A stretch of DNA of 64,000 nucleotides. Origin: Aotearoamyces nothofagi. Lineage: Eukaryota; Ascomycota; Leotiomycetes; Leotiales; Tympanidaceae. The stretch lies in NCBI GenBank assembly GCA_015345905.1, contig JADDTR010000011.1, forward strand, positions 62,001 through 126,000. The letters run 5' to 3'. The translations under genes were made by a program, and so were the position numbers. Under the pieces are notes generated by a model, which worked only from the letters and a program-made list of their open reading frames with translations, had not been told where the DNA came from and searched no databases. Positions 47,845 through 59,400 of the stretch are shown piece after piece; the stretch's first letter is position 1, and every line of letters begins with the position of its first letter.

Positions 47845-48848
47845 CTACCATTTAGTAACTCCTCCGTCAATACACAGATCTTGTCCGGTCATATATGAAC
47901 TCGCATCTGAAGCTAAAAATACACAGCCTCCTCGAATATCATCTGGTTCTGCAACTCGGCCATTCATAATTTCGTCTTTCCAGCTTTCGAGGAGATGTGG
48001 GAACTAGTGCCTTGTCAGAGACTCGAAGGACGGTATATATAAAGGGCTCAGCAACATACCGGTGCAGTCATCTCTGTCCTGACCTGGTAAGCACAGCGAA
48101 TATTAGCGAATATAACCTAACACAAGGAGGAAGCATAGGAGCGCACATACATAGCCAGGCGAAATTGTGTTTACTCGAATTCCATACTGGTTCAATTCAG
48201 CAGCAATAGGAGGCCCCATTGCTCTTACCGCGCCCTTGGTCCCACAGTATGCCGAGCTCCACTGACTCCTAATAGCCATGTAACTAGCAATACTTGCAAC
48301 AAGAATTATGCTTCCCTTCTTCGTTCCATTCTTTATCATTAGCTTAGCTGCCAGCTGGGCCGTGTGGTAGACACCGAGAACATTGACCGAGATTAGCTTC
48401 TGGTGCTCCTCAAAGGAGGTTTCGAGGAAGGTAACGTTCTTGTTGATGCCGGCCGTTGGGACGCATATGTCGAGTTTCCCGCCAAAGTCAGCTTCGAATG
48501 CCGCAAAGCCTTTTTCTAAGCTTTCTATGCTTGCCACATCGACTCTATTTGGATGTTAAGTGCGATGCGATGCAGCTTGGGAACATGGTGGAAACGGACT
48601 TATAATATGCTGTCTTCACGCCATGCTCTTTAGATATCTCATGGAATGCTGCCACAGGTTCAATGACATCGAATATAGCCACATCGGCCCCTGCCTCTGC
48701 CAGACCTTGAGCAAAGGAAAGCCCACATCCTCGTGCGCCGCCGGTAACGAGCGCTGTGCGGCCTTTCAACGAAAACTATAAGGGTGAGTAACAACGTGCA
48801 TTTGTTTGTAATACGAAAGGAATAATCTCAAGAACATACTCTATTCAT
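47845..48848 (-). CDS. short-chain dehydrogenase/reductase (SDR)
   Basis: Five minus-strand exons, 48848-48840, 48775-48600, 48544-48151, 48083-48060 and 48003-47845, give 253 aa, a classical SDR length. The first exon is only nine bases (Met-Asn-Arg) and exon 4 is 24 bases. Motifs are the cofactor loop [12 protein letters not shown], acidic FDVIEP after strand 2 (which favours NAD(H) over NADP(H)), PTAGI in place of NNAG, catalytic Ser in [14 protein letters not shown] (YxxxK) and ISPGYVRTEM. The C-terminus ends [13 protein letters not shown], typical of sorbitol/xylulose-reductase-like or sec-alcohol SDRs. The substrate is unknown. The gene is divergent from the polysaccharide deacetylase gene. 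Confidence 0.92.
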
Positions 48849-49455
48849 GCTCTTATTTGCGGGAGGATGAGCTATAGGATGCGTGTCAATGAGACTTCAA
48901 GCATCAAAGGTGCACAAATGATAAAACTGTTTGAAGGGGGAAAGGTAGTATTTTCTTTATTTCAGGAACCTGAAGCTCTCCCATTTTTGAAGACTGCGCA
49001 TTACAAGCTGCAAACCAGGACTGTTACTGATGATCCACAGGTGGAGGAGTAACCCATATTGCAGGATAAATGTCTCGCACAGCGCCAAAAGTGCTTGCCC
49101 ATTATGCGTATCATTTTCTTATCCGGCCACGCCTAACAGCTCTTATCGAGTGACGGGCGTCGCTCGCACCTACGTACGCCGACAGCTGTCCTTAACCGCA
49201 CGATTGACCAATCAGATCGCTATGGATTAAAGCTGTCTCCCACTTTTGATAAGACCCGCCTTTCCAGCTCTTAAACTCATTGGAGCCCGGAGCTCTAATG
49301 AGAGCGGCCTCAGGCGGCTTCTGGAACCCCGATTTGCGATACCCCACTAGGACTGACCAGAGTGCAGCTGCGTTGTTTGGAGCTCCTGTACTTTGTCTTG
49401 TTGCTCTCTTAAAATCAGTCATCAGAAGACCTGCAACTCCCTTGACGCATTCACA
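48849..49455. promoter_or_regulatory. divergent SDR / deacetylase promoter region
   Basis: 607 bases between two divergent start codons. Nothing else was recognised, but a shared control region is plausible. Confidence 0.45.
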
Positions 49456-50741
49456 ATGGGCAAGAAACGCGTTCTCTGTAGCTACGGGATTGATATCGAT
49501 GCCGTCGCGGGTTGGCTCGGTTCATATGGCGGGGAAGACTCCACAAATGATATAAGTCGAGGTATGCATTCTTTAGAAAAATCACATCTTGCAATACATC
49601 AAGGCTTCGATTTGATTAACAATGGAAATAGGGATTTTTGCGGGAACGATTGGTGTCCGCCGTCTCCTCAAACTCCTCGAAAAGAACAATATCAAAGCTA
49701 CATGGTTCATCCCAGGCCACTCCCTCGAGACTTTCCCCGAAGAGTGTGCCATGGTCCGCGATGCGGGACACGAGATTGGTCTTCACGGATACTCCCATGA
49801 GAATCCAGCCGATATGACATTTGACCAACAGCGCGCCGTCCTAGACAAGACATTCAGGCTGTTGACTGATTTCTGCGGAAAGCCGCCTCGGGGCAGTGTT
49901 GCTCCCTGGTGGGAGACTAGCAAGGAAGGTGCTGAGTTGCTACTTAGCTATGGTATTGAGTATGACCACAGTATGAGCCATCACGATTGCCAGATGTACT
50001 GGCTTAGAATCGGAGACACCTGGACAAAGATTGACTATAAGAAGACTGCAAAGGAATGGATGAAGCCTTTGATTCATGGACAGCCAACAGGCTTGGTTGA
50101 AATTCCTGGAAGCTGGTATGTACAGAAAAGATTTGACCCAAAGTAATAGGCACTCCGTGCAATTAAATATAAACCTGACTTCAATAATTAACATATTATT
50201 TTATTTTCTTTTATTCGGTAAAATAGTATACGCTAATATTATGCAGGTACATCGACGATTTACCTCCGTAAGTGTACTCTACACTTCATATCTCGCAGAT
50301 ACTAATTGATAATTATAGAATGATGTTCGTTAAGAACTCCAGCTTCTCCGGAGGATGGACAAATCCTCGAGATATTGAGGATATCTGGAAGGTCAGTTGC
50401 GAGTAAATCTCCAGTTAAGCTCTTGACTAACCCTTTCAGGATCACTTTGATTACTTCTATGAGAACAACGACGAGTTTATTTTCCCAATGACCATCCATC
50501 CAGATGTCTCTGGACGTCCGCACGTTCTCCTTATGCACCAGAGGTATGTTGAAATTCTAATAACGGGGCCTTTTTGCTGACGATAACTTTTAGAATTATC
50601 GATTATATAAACAAGCATGAAGGTATTGAATGGGTCACTTTCGAGCAGATGTCTGATGATTTCAAGAGCAAGAATAAGCCAGAAAAAGGGGCATTTATGC
50701 CAGCTGCACCAGGTGAGATCCTGAAGCAGCCAGCATTATAA
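49456..50741 (+). CDS. NodB-type polysaccharide deacetylase family protein
   Basis: Six exons, 49456-49561, 49632-50115, 50247-50267, 50319-50391, 50440-50543 and 50594-50741, give 311 aa. Exon 3 is a 21-base micro-exon completing WYIDDLPP. Visible motifs are an early acidic pair in [17 protein letters not shown] (motif 1 of the NodB fold), [16 protein letters not shown], the metal-binding HxxxH in [27 protein letters not shown], and a late [12 protein letters not shown]. It has no signal peptide or chitin-binding module, so it resembles the cytosolic PgdA/PuuE-like branch rather than secreted chitin deacetylases. Members remove acetyl or amide groups from sugar or ureide-like substrates, and the true substrate here is unknown. 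The start ATG gives the family-typical KKRVLCSYG opening. Confidence 0.9.
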
Positions 50742-51307
50742 AGCTTGTAAATTGTCGTGTATGAGAAACAATAAGATTTTTTTAATAAAGTAACTACGGT
50801 TAAAGAGAATAATAACGCCCTCTGAAAGCCCAGTGGCATTTATTCCGCACATCATGCATACGTCTTTGTAACCTTGAAGTGTATCATGTCACATGACCAC
50901 TATCTCAGAACGTCGACTTCGCACCGTCGTTAATCTCCAAGAGTGGGATGAACTCCTCCATTACAATCCAAACAGTTTACCACGTCTGCCACTTATGCAC
51001 TAGAATCAACGGGAAACAATCAGAGATCCCTCACCAATGCCGCCGTATCAGACGGTAATCCTAATAGCGATAGCCAGATAGCCCCATGCTTAATACTTGC
51101 ACTACGCGGTGTAGCTTCAGAATCAACCGCTATGATACTTTGAGCCTCCCATTCTAGCACGGCAGCGGCGTAGTCATGTACATGCCAGAACCCCTCCTGG
51201 AGACCAGAGACGGCTATGCAAATCCTGGTTATTACCATTTCTTCTGAATCTTTATTTTATTGTCGACGAATTCCGTACTCGGATCGCATCTTGAGACTTG
51301 AGACGAG
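50742..51307. other. intergenic spacer between tandem genes
   Basis: About 570 bases with the 3' flank of the deacetylase gene and the promoter of the flavoprotein gene. Nothing recognisable in it. Confidence 0.45.
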
Positions 51308-52922
51308 ATGCCTGCTCAGAAGCAGATAAGAGGGGATGATACGAGATTGGATGTAAGTTATCTGCTACATTTGAAGATAGTAGATGTTGCTATATTTATA
51401 TTTATATTTATATTTATTGACATGCTGTAGGTCATCGTGGTTGGTGCTGGGCTTGGAGGTCTGGGAGCAGCGATAGCGATCCTGCTCGCTGGCCATACCG
51501 TCACAGTCCTCGAATCCGCCTCGGAGATAGCAGAAGTTTGTGCTTCCCAACAACCACACCGCGAGCTCAAGCCTACATGAAAATCAGCAACTAACGCAGA
51601 GTCTTCCTTCAGATTGGTGCCGGTATCCAGATCCTGCCCAACGCAAGCAAGGTTCTGAAGAGCTGGGGTCTCGATCCGCACCTCGAGCCGTACGCTACGA
51701 GGCCTAGACAAGTGAACATAATCGGGTGGAAGGGGAACGTCATCTCCTCTCTCGACTTCTCTGTGTCTGCCGCGCAGTATCCCGGGACGTGTTACTGGGA
51801 TTTCCACCGCGCGAATCTGCACAAGGGGCTTATACAGCGCACGGTAGAGCTGGGTGGGAAGCTGCAGACGAATTCCAGAGCTAAGGATGTGATTGTTAAT
51901 GGTGATGGCGAGAGTGCGACTGTTGTGCTGCATGATGGGAGAACTCTGACTGCGGATCTGGTTGTTGGTGCTGATGGGATTAATTCGGTGTTGAGAGAGG
52001 TTTTGTTGGGCAGGAAGGATCCGCCGACTCGGACTGGGGATTTGGCGTACAGGCTACTGCTCAGCACGAAAGATATGCTGGCGGATCCCGAACTTGCAGA
52101 GTTTGTTAAGGATCCTCAGGTGAATTACTGGCTGGGTCCTGATAAACATGCTGGTATGTCTACCTCTCTCTTCGTGGTATAGGGAGCTTATGTATTGTGA
52201 TAGTTAACTACGTCCTTCGCGGTGGCGAGCTTTTCAACATGGTTCTTCTGGTTCCGGATGACATGCCGGAAGACGGCGCCTCGACAATTGCAGGCAATGT
52301 TGAAGAGATGCGTGCTCATTACGCCGACTGGGATCCAAGGTACGTACGCCTTCACGCACTCCTTAAACCTCTCTCATGACCTACCTTCTAACGCGCTGTA
52401 AGAATAAACAAACTCCTCGCCCTCTGTGAACAGGTCGACAAGTGGCGCCTCTGCATCCGCGCCGGCATGGACAACTGGTCGCATCCACTCGGTTCCTTCA
52501 CACTTCTCGGCGACGCCGTCCACGCCACCCTCCCCTACCTCGCCTCCGGCGCCGGCATGTCACTCGAAGACGGCGCCGTGCTTGGCGAATGTCTTGCAAG
52601 GTTAACATCAAAGAGTCCTGCAGCAAAGCTGCACGCCCTAAAGGTCTACGAGAAGTGCAGAAAGGAAAGGACCGAGGCGGTGGTGGAGAGGGGAAATGTG
52701 CAGCAGTATCTGTACCACTTGCATGATGGCCCGGAACAGGAGGAGAGGGATGCGCGGATGAAAGAGGTGCCGACGCGGCCTGGAGAGACGTTGGCGTGGA
52801 GAGATCCGGGTCTGGCGCCGTGGTTGTTGGGGTATGATCATTTGCAGGACGTAGAGAAGAATTGGGGCACCGTTGAAAGCCTGGCCGAGGACCAGAGGTC
52901 GTTTAAGGAGTCGAGGCTGTAG
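51308..52922 (+). CDS. FAD-dependent monooxygenase, salicylate hydroxylase type
   Basis: Exons 51308-51352, 51431-51535, 51613-52153, 52204-52339 and 52403-52922 give 448 aa. The protein has the three flavin hydroxylase motifs: VIVVGAGLGGLGAAIAI with ESASEI (GxGxxG and ribose Glu), DLVVGADGINSVLRE (DG motif) and LLGDAVHATLPYLASGAGM (GD motif). YWDFHRANLHKGL and DPPTRTGDLAYR resemble salicylate-1-monooxygenase relatives. It should use NAD(P)H and O2 to hydroxylate, often decarboxylating, a small aromatic acid in the cytosol. The exact substrate is not deducible. The coding GC content rises strongly in exon 5 (about 52,403-52,640). It is the second flavoprotein hydroxylase within 12 kb. Confidence 0.92.
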
Positions 52923-53592
52923 TTGGTACATGATGACATGCTCGTTATTAGATAAAACACTATTTACTATTGGAATTCATGCTTGCTTTCATTGCAGTAA
53001 GATCAAAGATTGCCTCTCAATGATCGGTGAGAGTATGATGTGTCATTTGGAGATATATGGCTGTAGTAAATCGACAAACTTGGAAATAGGAGCTACAAGC
53101 TCAAAAAGGCCAACAGTATAAAATCAATGATGAATTTCTATTCACGATCTGTTCATTATCTAACGACAACCGTGAGGTTGAGCAATATTCTGAAAATATT
53201 TGCAGATACAAGGAAGGAGCTTTGTTCCTCTATTAAGGACAGGTGTCTATCATCTGCAACGGTGGCAAGCGTTTCAACGACAGCAATCAGCTCCCAGACA
53301 GCGACTAGTTTGACGACAGCGACTAATTAGACGACAGCGACTAATTAGACGACAGCGACTAATTAGACGACAGCGACCAGTTTGACGACAGCGACCATTT
53401 TAACGACAGCGACCATTTTAACGACGGCGACCATTTTAACGATGGCGACCATTTTAACGACGGCGACCAGCTTACGATAGGTTTTTCTACTCTTTAAGAT
53501 ATGCTTGCAATTATGTCTCATTCTCAGACGCAGTTTTCACAAAGTCAATATTCTTCTAGCGTATCCTAGCTACCCAGTCCCAATTGTGGTTA
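52923..53592. other. spacer containing an 18-bp minisatellite
   Basis: 670 bases between two convergent genes. Apart from the minisatellite listed separately, it is AT-rich 3' flank without a supportable gene. A 67-codon plus-strand frame ending at 53,330 reads partly through the array and is not called. Confidence 0.6.
53277..53474. repeat. 18-bp minisatellite, 11 units
   Basis: Eleven contiguous 18-bp units of the type ACGACAGCGACTAATTAG. Three central units are identical. Later units drift to ACGACGGCGACCATTTTA. A more decayed unit precedes at 53,259-53,276. The 5' half (ACGACAGCGAC) is conserved and the 3' half varies between AATTAG, AGTTTG and ATTTTA. The period is a multiple of three, but TAG occurs in several units. 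Confidence 0.95.
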
Positions 53593-54912
53593 CTATGCTG
53601 CTGAATGTGGACGAGTACGAGTGTACCCCTCTTTCACGCGGTTAAAGAGGTTAACGAGGCGCTGAGATGGCTCTGATGTATTAAGTGGTGGCTGATTCTC
53701 TTGACGCTTAAGTCGGAAGCGCTTATAGGCTCCTCCCTTCCCATTCATTTGAACAGTGCAGTTGACGACAGTGTACAATCCATCATAGCGTAGGCCAGCC
53801 CTGGGACAGCCCGCCCACTTTCCCTGGTGAGATCGTAATACACGAACAGGCTTCAGAGTAGTGAGAGACTGTTCTAAAGCCTTGGTCTTGTTTGATACAA
53901 CCGGCTCTGGGGAAGTATTGGCGTGGCTATTTGAACCTGAGTAGAAGAGGGTCTCGCCAAGATCATTGTCTAGGTCATCGTACAGACCGCTCACTACAAT
54001 TGAAAAGGCACCTTCAGTAGCATTCCCTGAGATCCCACCCATACGCTGACCTATATTCTATTAATATTCTTGGCTCCACACAAATAGCAATAGACACATC
54101 ACTCACCATGGATCCCATCACGAAGCGCTGCCATCTGTGTAGGCCAGCACTGGCCAACCTTAAAGCTTCCGTGTCCAAAGAATTTGGCATTTCGTGGCTT
54201 CCAAGAAGGATCAATTTGATAAGATATTACATGAGGTCCCTTAATTCGTAAGATGTGATGCATGATTCCTTCTTTCCCATAAATTGGATCATCGTCGGCT
54301 GGGAAGTTGGAGGTTGTTAGTGTGCCACTGGTTTTGTGCATACCTGTAGAGCTGCTATCTTCTGGAGCGTTCTCAGCCTCTACATCCTCCTCGGGCTCTG
54401 CTTCATCCGCACCCCAATGTTCGGCCTCTAATTTGTCAAAGATTGCCTTAGCAACTTGAGCATAGTCCGGCGGGAATTTATAGACTGGGTTGAAAATAAC
54501 TTCCAATGCCTTGTCAAGCTGTGCATTATTTCTGTATCAAAATCAGTCTTCTTCTTTGGTGATAATGGTCGACTGCAGAAAATATAGAAGGTATAGTCAT
54601 TGTGATTATAATAAAGAGATAAGAGACAATTTCTAGAAAAGAGAAGACTTACTTCATCCGCGGATCAATAAACTCGAGATTAAACATTGCATGCAAGAAC
54701 GAAGTTATGTCATCCCACTGTTTTTGGGTAACTTCTCCAGGAGGCATTCGTTTAAGTCTTGCTGCAACAATTGGAATTGTATTCTTTCTGATGTTGTATA
54801 GGACTTTTGTAATGCCTTCGATATTTGTAGGAAGCTCCAAAACTGTAGGTTCAGGACCTAGGAGCTTCTCCAAAGTAGCGCCAATATCGGCATCGTCTAG
54901 AGATTCAGACAT
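53593..54912 (-). CDS. SRA-YDG domain protein (putative methylated-DNA reader)
   Basis: Three minus-strand exons, 54912-54653, 54531-54107 and 54050-53593, give 380 aa. The N-terminal 140 residues are helical and charged, without a known domain. An acidic linker (EPEEDVEAENAPEDSS) follows. From about residue 195 comes the SRA/YDG fold: FFGHGSFKVGQCWPTQMAAL, DGIHGQRMGGISGNATEGAF, SIVVSGLYDDLDNDLGE, TLFYSGSNSH, and the name-giving LRYDGLYTVVNC. In UHRF/SUVH proteins this fold flips out 5-methylcytosine in hemi- or fully methylated DNA. Here there is no RING, PHD or SET domain, so the protein would act as a stand-alone reader in the nucleus. A lineage link with repeat silencing or RIP is inference. 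Confidence 0.9.
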
Positions 54913-56461
54913 CTATTCAAGTCAGCCTTTTAAGTAGTTTAGAAAGAGCAGTGGAAAAGATACTAGACTAACCTTTACGTCGTCGTCTGCAGAACCAGTG
55001 TTTATTCGGGAGTGACCAAGATGACCAGCAAGCTGGCTATCAGACTAACTCGATTTTTTTCTATGCAGCTGCACGTCAATGTATAATTTCTTATAAAGAT
55101 GTCAAGAGCCCAACCTAAAGAAAGGAGTTTGCTTTTGACCCTTCAGGCAGGTATAGAGGTCAGTGACGAAGCCTTAGGAGAGGTTCCACGGTCCAGGAGA
55201 CACTCGGGTCAAAGTGAATTCTAAGTGGAGTTTAAGTGAGTTCTAAATAAAGTTTAAGCATGCTAATTTCTTTAAACTTCACCTTGTCTCTCTCTGCTAC
55301 TGACCTTCCTAGTATAATAGACCTGATATATGTCCAAATAAGACAGGGAACCTTTGCATCCAAACTCTTTAGTTAAATCCGTCTGGCCTCTTTAATAAAC
55401 CTCAAGAACAGACTTACCTGTATTCCTGCTTGCTACAAGGAGTCCTTGATACTCTGAAGTTCTTGATCCGACCTTTGATGATGTTGTCAAGGGAAGAGCG
55501 CTGAAGAGGGACGGAAAGGTACGGAAGTACGGTATTAGCCTTGAGAACGGGTGGTCCATGCTCTAGCGCGTTCTTCCGCTCGCTGGAAACTTGGGCTTGA
55601 GTCACATGTCCCATCAGGCCCCACTAGCCAGCAATGTTCCGGCACGGCCCGTCCCTGGTCTTGCATAAGGTACTTGAAGGGAAACCTTCTATTCTCTAAA
55701 AGTATAAGGGATTTGCTACGAGGATAAGTTCATATTTTCCTGTAATTAAACGCCTTACTGAATTGAATATACGACATCTTGTAAATTATATAAAGTTCTA
55801 ACATCTCCAGATATTGGAATTAAATAAAGCGGGAGGCGGAGTCCAAAGTTTTGTTGGAAGTTGGGACTTTTCGGTAGCCTAAGTACAGACCTCCGTGGCT
55901 AGTAGATAGGGCACCATGCACTCTAGGACCTTTCTAAGAATTAAGCAACTATTTCAACAAGTTTAATATATCGTACATACATCTGCAACCTTCATTATAT
56001 CCAGTCTGATTTATGTCCAGGTTTCTCCTTTCCATTTGGCGTATTACTGACAGATATATACATGAATAACAAGATATAGCATGTAGATATATGATTAAAC
56101 CACACCAATTTCTGGATTTTCTCAAGCTAGCGCTGTAAGCTATGCTGTGGGATGCTTCCTCGCTCCATGCCGCCGACAATTGAGTCCAATATATATAGAA
56201 CGCTAACTAGAAAACGCCAAATATGCATCTGCATGCAATATGCTATTCTATATTACTTATCCGTAACGCTGAATCACGCTTCACTAACGGAATTGCCATT
56301 GACTCCTTCCAAAATGAACTATATGCCCTATGAATACAGTAAAACATCCAGGGCAACCTACACTTCAAGGCTTTAGTTAAAGAAAAATTATCTGAGATCG
56401 AATGATCAAGAATCGGACGAGGCAACTGCTTGCCTTCCATGAAGAAATTTTTAGGTCACCA
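54913..56461. other. AT-leaning intergenic region
   Basis: About 1.55 kb between the start of the SRA-YDG gene and the stop of the phytochrome gene. It contains short imperfect repeats near 55,215-55,265 (AGTTTAAG and AGTTCTAA elements) and otherwise only short open frames without domains. No transposon or viral remnant could be recognised. Confidence 0.5.
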
Positions 56462-59400
56462 TCACGGAATAAACCAGCCACCATGTTCCCACCTTCCTGG
56501 GGTATAGACAGATCTCTGCCGGGAGGCATTCTGATATATGCCGCACATCAAAATTTCAAGCCTTGTATAGTCGATAGGTTTTAGAACCCAAGCGTCGAAG
56601 CTATGTAATTTTAGATTAATTCATGTAGGCGACATCAAGTAACAGATATATTTAGGGGCTTACCCATCTTCAACGTAGTCAAAACGTTGATCTTCTTGTA
56701 GAGTAGCAGAAACAGCAAAGATAGGAACCCTGCGCTTCTTGGGGTTCTGGGAGATAGTGAGGTCTCTTTCAAACAGTCGTATCATCTTCGTTGAAGTTGG
56801 ACCATCGACAAGTGGCATCTATTATATTTATTTAGTATAGGCCAAGGAGGCAAAGATGTATAGTATACGTACCTGAAGATCCATGAGTACAACGTCAAAC
56901 TTGTCTGGATTTGCTTTGTACAAATCATGGGCTGCTTGACCATCTACAGCAACCTGTACTTCATGTCCAGACTTCATAAGCCTTCTCTGCAAAACACGAG
57001 CATTGACTGGGTTGTCCTCCGCTATAAGAATAGATAGCAATACTCTCGGTTCTTCAGGCTTGGAGGCCATATCAGGGAACGGATAAGTGGTTGGGTCGGT
57101 TGACAGAGTACTAAAACCGCTCATGCCTTCAAGACTGCTATATCCACTGGGAGACGACTCATTCAATGCACTATCAATGCTTTTCAAAGACTGACTGTGA
57201 TGCTTTGGAATGGGTAATGGAAGGGATTTACCAGGGACTAAGGTCCTAGATGGCAACAACGTATCGACTAAGCTGGGTTTACTCTCCTGCACTAGATGTG
57301 GACGATGTGGAAGAGGTGGTGACAGGTCTGGCGAGAGATCTGTGGTAGAAGATGAGACATTTATTTCTGAAGATGACGACCCTGGTGTCAGATCGCTGAA
57401 AGGAGGTGTTGGGGGGATTTGCTCTCCGATATTTGGCAGCGACTCAGATGCATGCAAGAATGGAAGTTCGATGGTGAAAATCGTGCCTTTGCCCAATTCT
57501 GAACGCACCTTGATCTGACCTCGCATATTTCTGACGTATCGGGCCACAACAGCAAGGCCAAGGCCTAATGTCTCCTTTTCTCCAGTAGGACTAGCAAGAA
57601 CTCTGTCTAAAGATTTCTTCTGATGATCTTCATCCAAAATCTGTTCAAATTCTTGGAAGAGTCCGTCAAGTTGCACTTCTGACATGCCAATACCGCCATC
57701 TTGGACCGTGATACCTATCACAGAGCTAGTCTCTCCAACAGAAATGGGTTTAATATCAACTTTGATCCCGCCAGCAACTGTGTTTTGGAAGGCATTTGAT
57801 GTGACATTGGACAGTACTTGACGGAGTCGAGCTGAATCACCCTTAACCGTCTCTGGGAGGCCTTGATGAGTAGATACTGTTAGATCGAGACCTTTACGCA
57901 TCGCTTCTTTTCTGAATGTCGCTATAACCTCTGAGACAGTAGCACCTAAGTCAAAAGTCTCTATAGGTATCGCAACATGCCCCGGTTCTACCTTGGTCAG
58001 GTTAAGCAGATCGTCAATGACATAAATTAGTGATCTAGAAGCTTTATGTGCCTTTACCAGTAGGCCTCGGGTATTGTCGTCGATGGGATTCTCTAAGGCT
58101 AGCTCAAGGTAATTGAGAATGGCGTTCAGTGGAGTTCGCACTTCGTGGGAGGAATTTCGAAGAAGTAGTCGAGTCATGCGACTCTTCTGCACGGCCATCT
58201 CCTTTTGACGCCAAACCTCAATGAATCTGCCGTATAAGAGGCTCAAAATGGAAGCAGTTTCAAGTTCGTCATCTGTCCACTCTCTGCTTACGCCCACGAC
58301 TGTTTCGGTCCAGCAGCGAGAGCTGCTTCGAGGTTCTAGGTAATCGGAGGTTCCAGCTTCGGTTATTTTCTTATACGGATTCCCAGCCCACCGAACCTCC
58401 TTTAGGTGACCCCGCCTGAAAAACACGATGAAGTCATTACCAGATATCGAAAGGGGTATGACAAGGACGCCAGCGATTGACTTTATTCCAGGCTCATAAA
58501 CAAGGTCCGGAAAGTCTGCTATTACGTTCTGTGATACAATGATTGTATTAAGTTTCCGCTTCTGTAGATGGGTGAGTAAGGCTAAAGCCTCTCGATATGG
58601 ATCTAATTTCCCAATAGCACGAGCTTCATCCGAGATGCTGAGAAGGCCAAAGTCTGCATCAAATATGCGTAATAAATTAGCCGAAGAAGTAGCGATGAAA
58701 CTAGAAGGACTCTGAAGTGATTTCATGTAGTCGGACGGCTTTCTGTCTCCAAGTCTTCTCAGCATCAACAACCTCTCGATGTTGATCGAAGCACACTCTC
58801 CAACATTCCGACAAAGTTCTTGAATTGGCAATGGCACACGAATCCCCTGCTCTGCATATGACTGGCAGGTAATAAGACCCCAGAGTTCCTTGTTAATGAC
58901 TAGCGAAATTGACATTGCTGAGTGAACGCCCATATTAATGAGGTACTTGAGATGGACTGGACTCATGGTTCGGAGGTAGCTGTACGTAAGATCAAGAGGT
59001 CTATCAAAATCGGAGGCTTCTCTGGCAACCAATCTAGCAGTTTTCTGATCACAATCGTGTAAAATGTGAATTTTATTGATCTTGTATAACTCTCGTGCCT
59101 GCTTGAGTATGTCGCTGGCCGGGAAATGTAGTCCTCGAAATATATCATCACTTGCCCGAGGATCGACAATCTCAGCTTCAACAATACCATTTTTGCGCGA
59201 ATCAAATCGATATATTAGAACGCGGTGAAAGCACGAAATCTCCTGAACGAGACCGACCACAATATCAAGTAAGGATTGAAGAGTTTGGGCGCTAGCGAGT
59301 TGCTGTTGTACTTGTGACATCACATTGAACATCTCCATGAAACCGAGAGTATGTTGTTGTCGATGGGCAATTTGAAGAGCCCGCAAGGGCTTACTCATAA

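Noticed and set aside
53277-53474. CRISPR-like array
   Set aside because: The units are contiguous 18-mers without unique spacers, in a eukaryotic genome. It is a minisatellite.
54913-56461. Possible decayed transposon between the SRA gene and the phytochrome
   Set aside because: No terminal repeats, transposase or reverse-transcriptase motif can be seen, only an AT-leaning spacer with short direct repeats.
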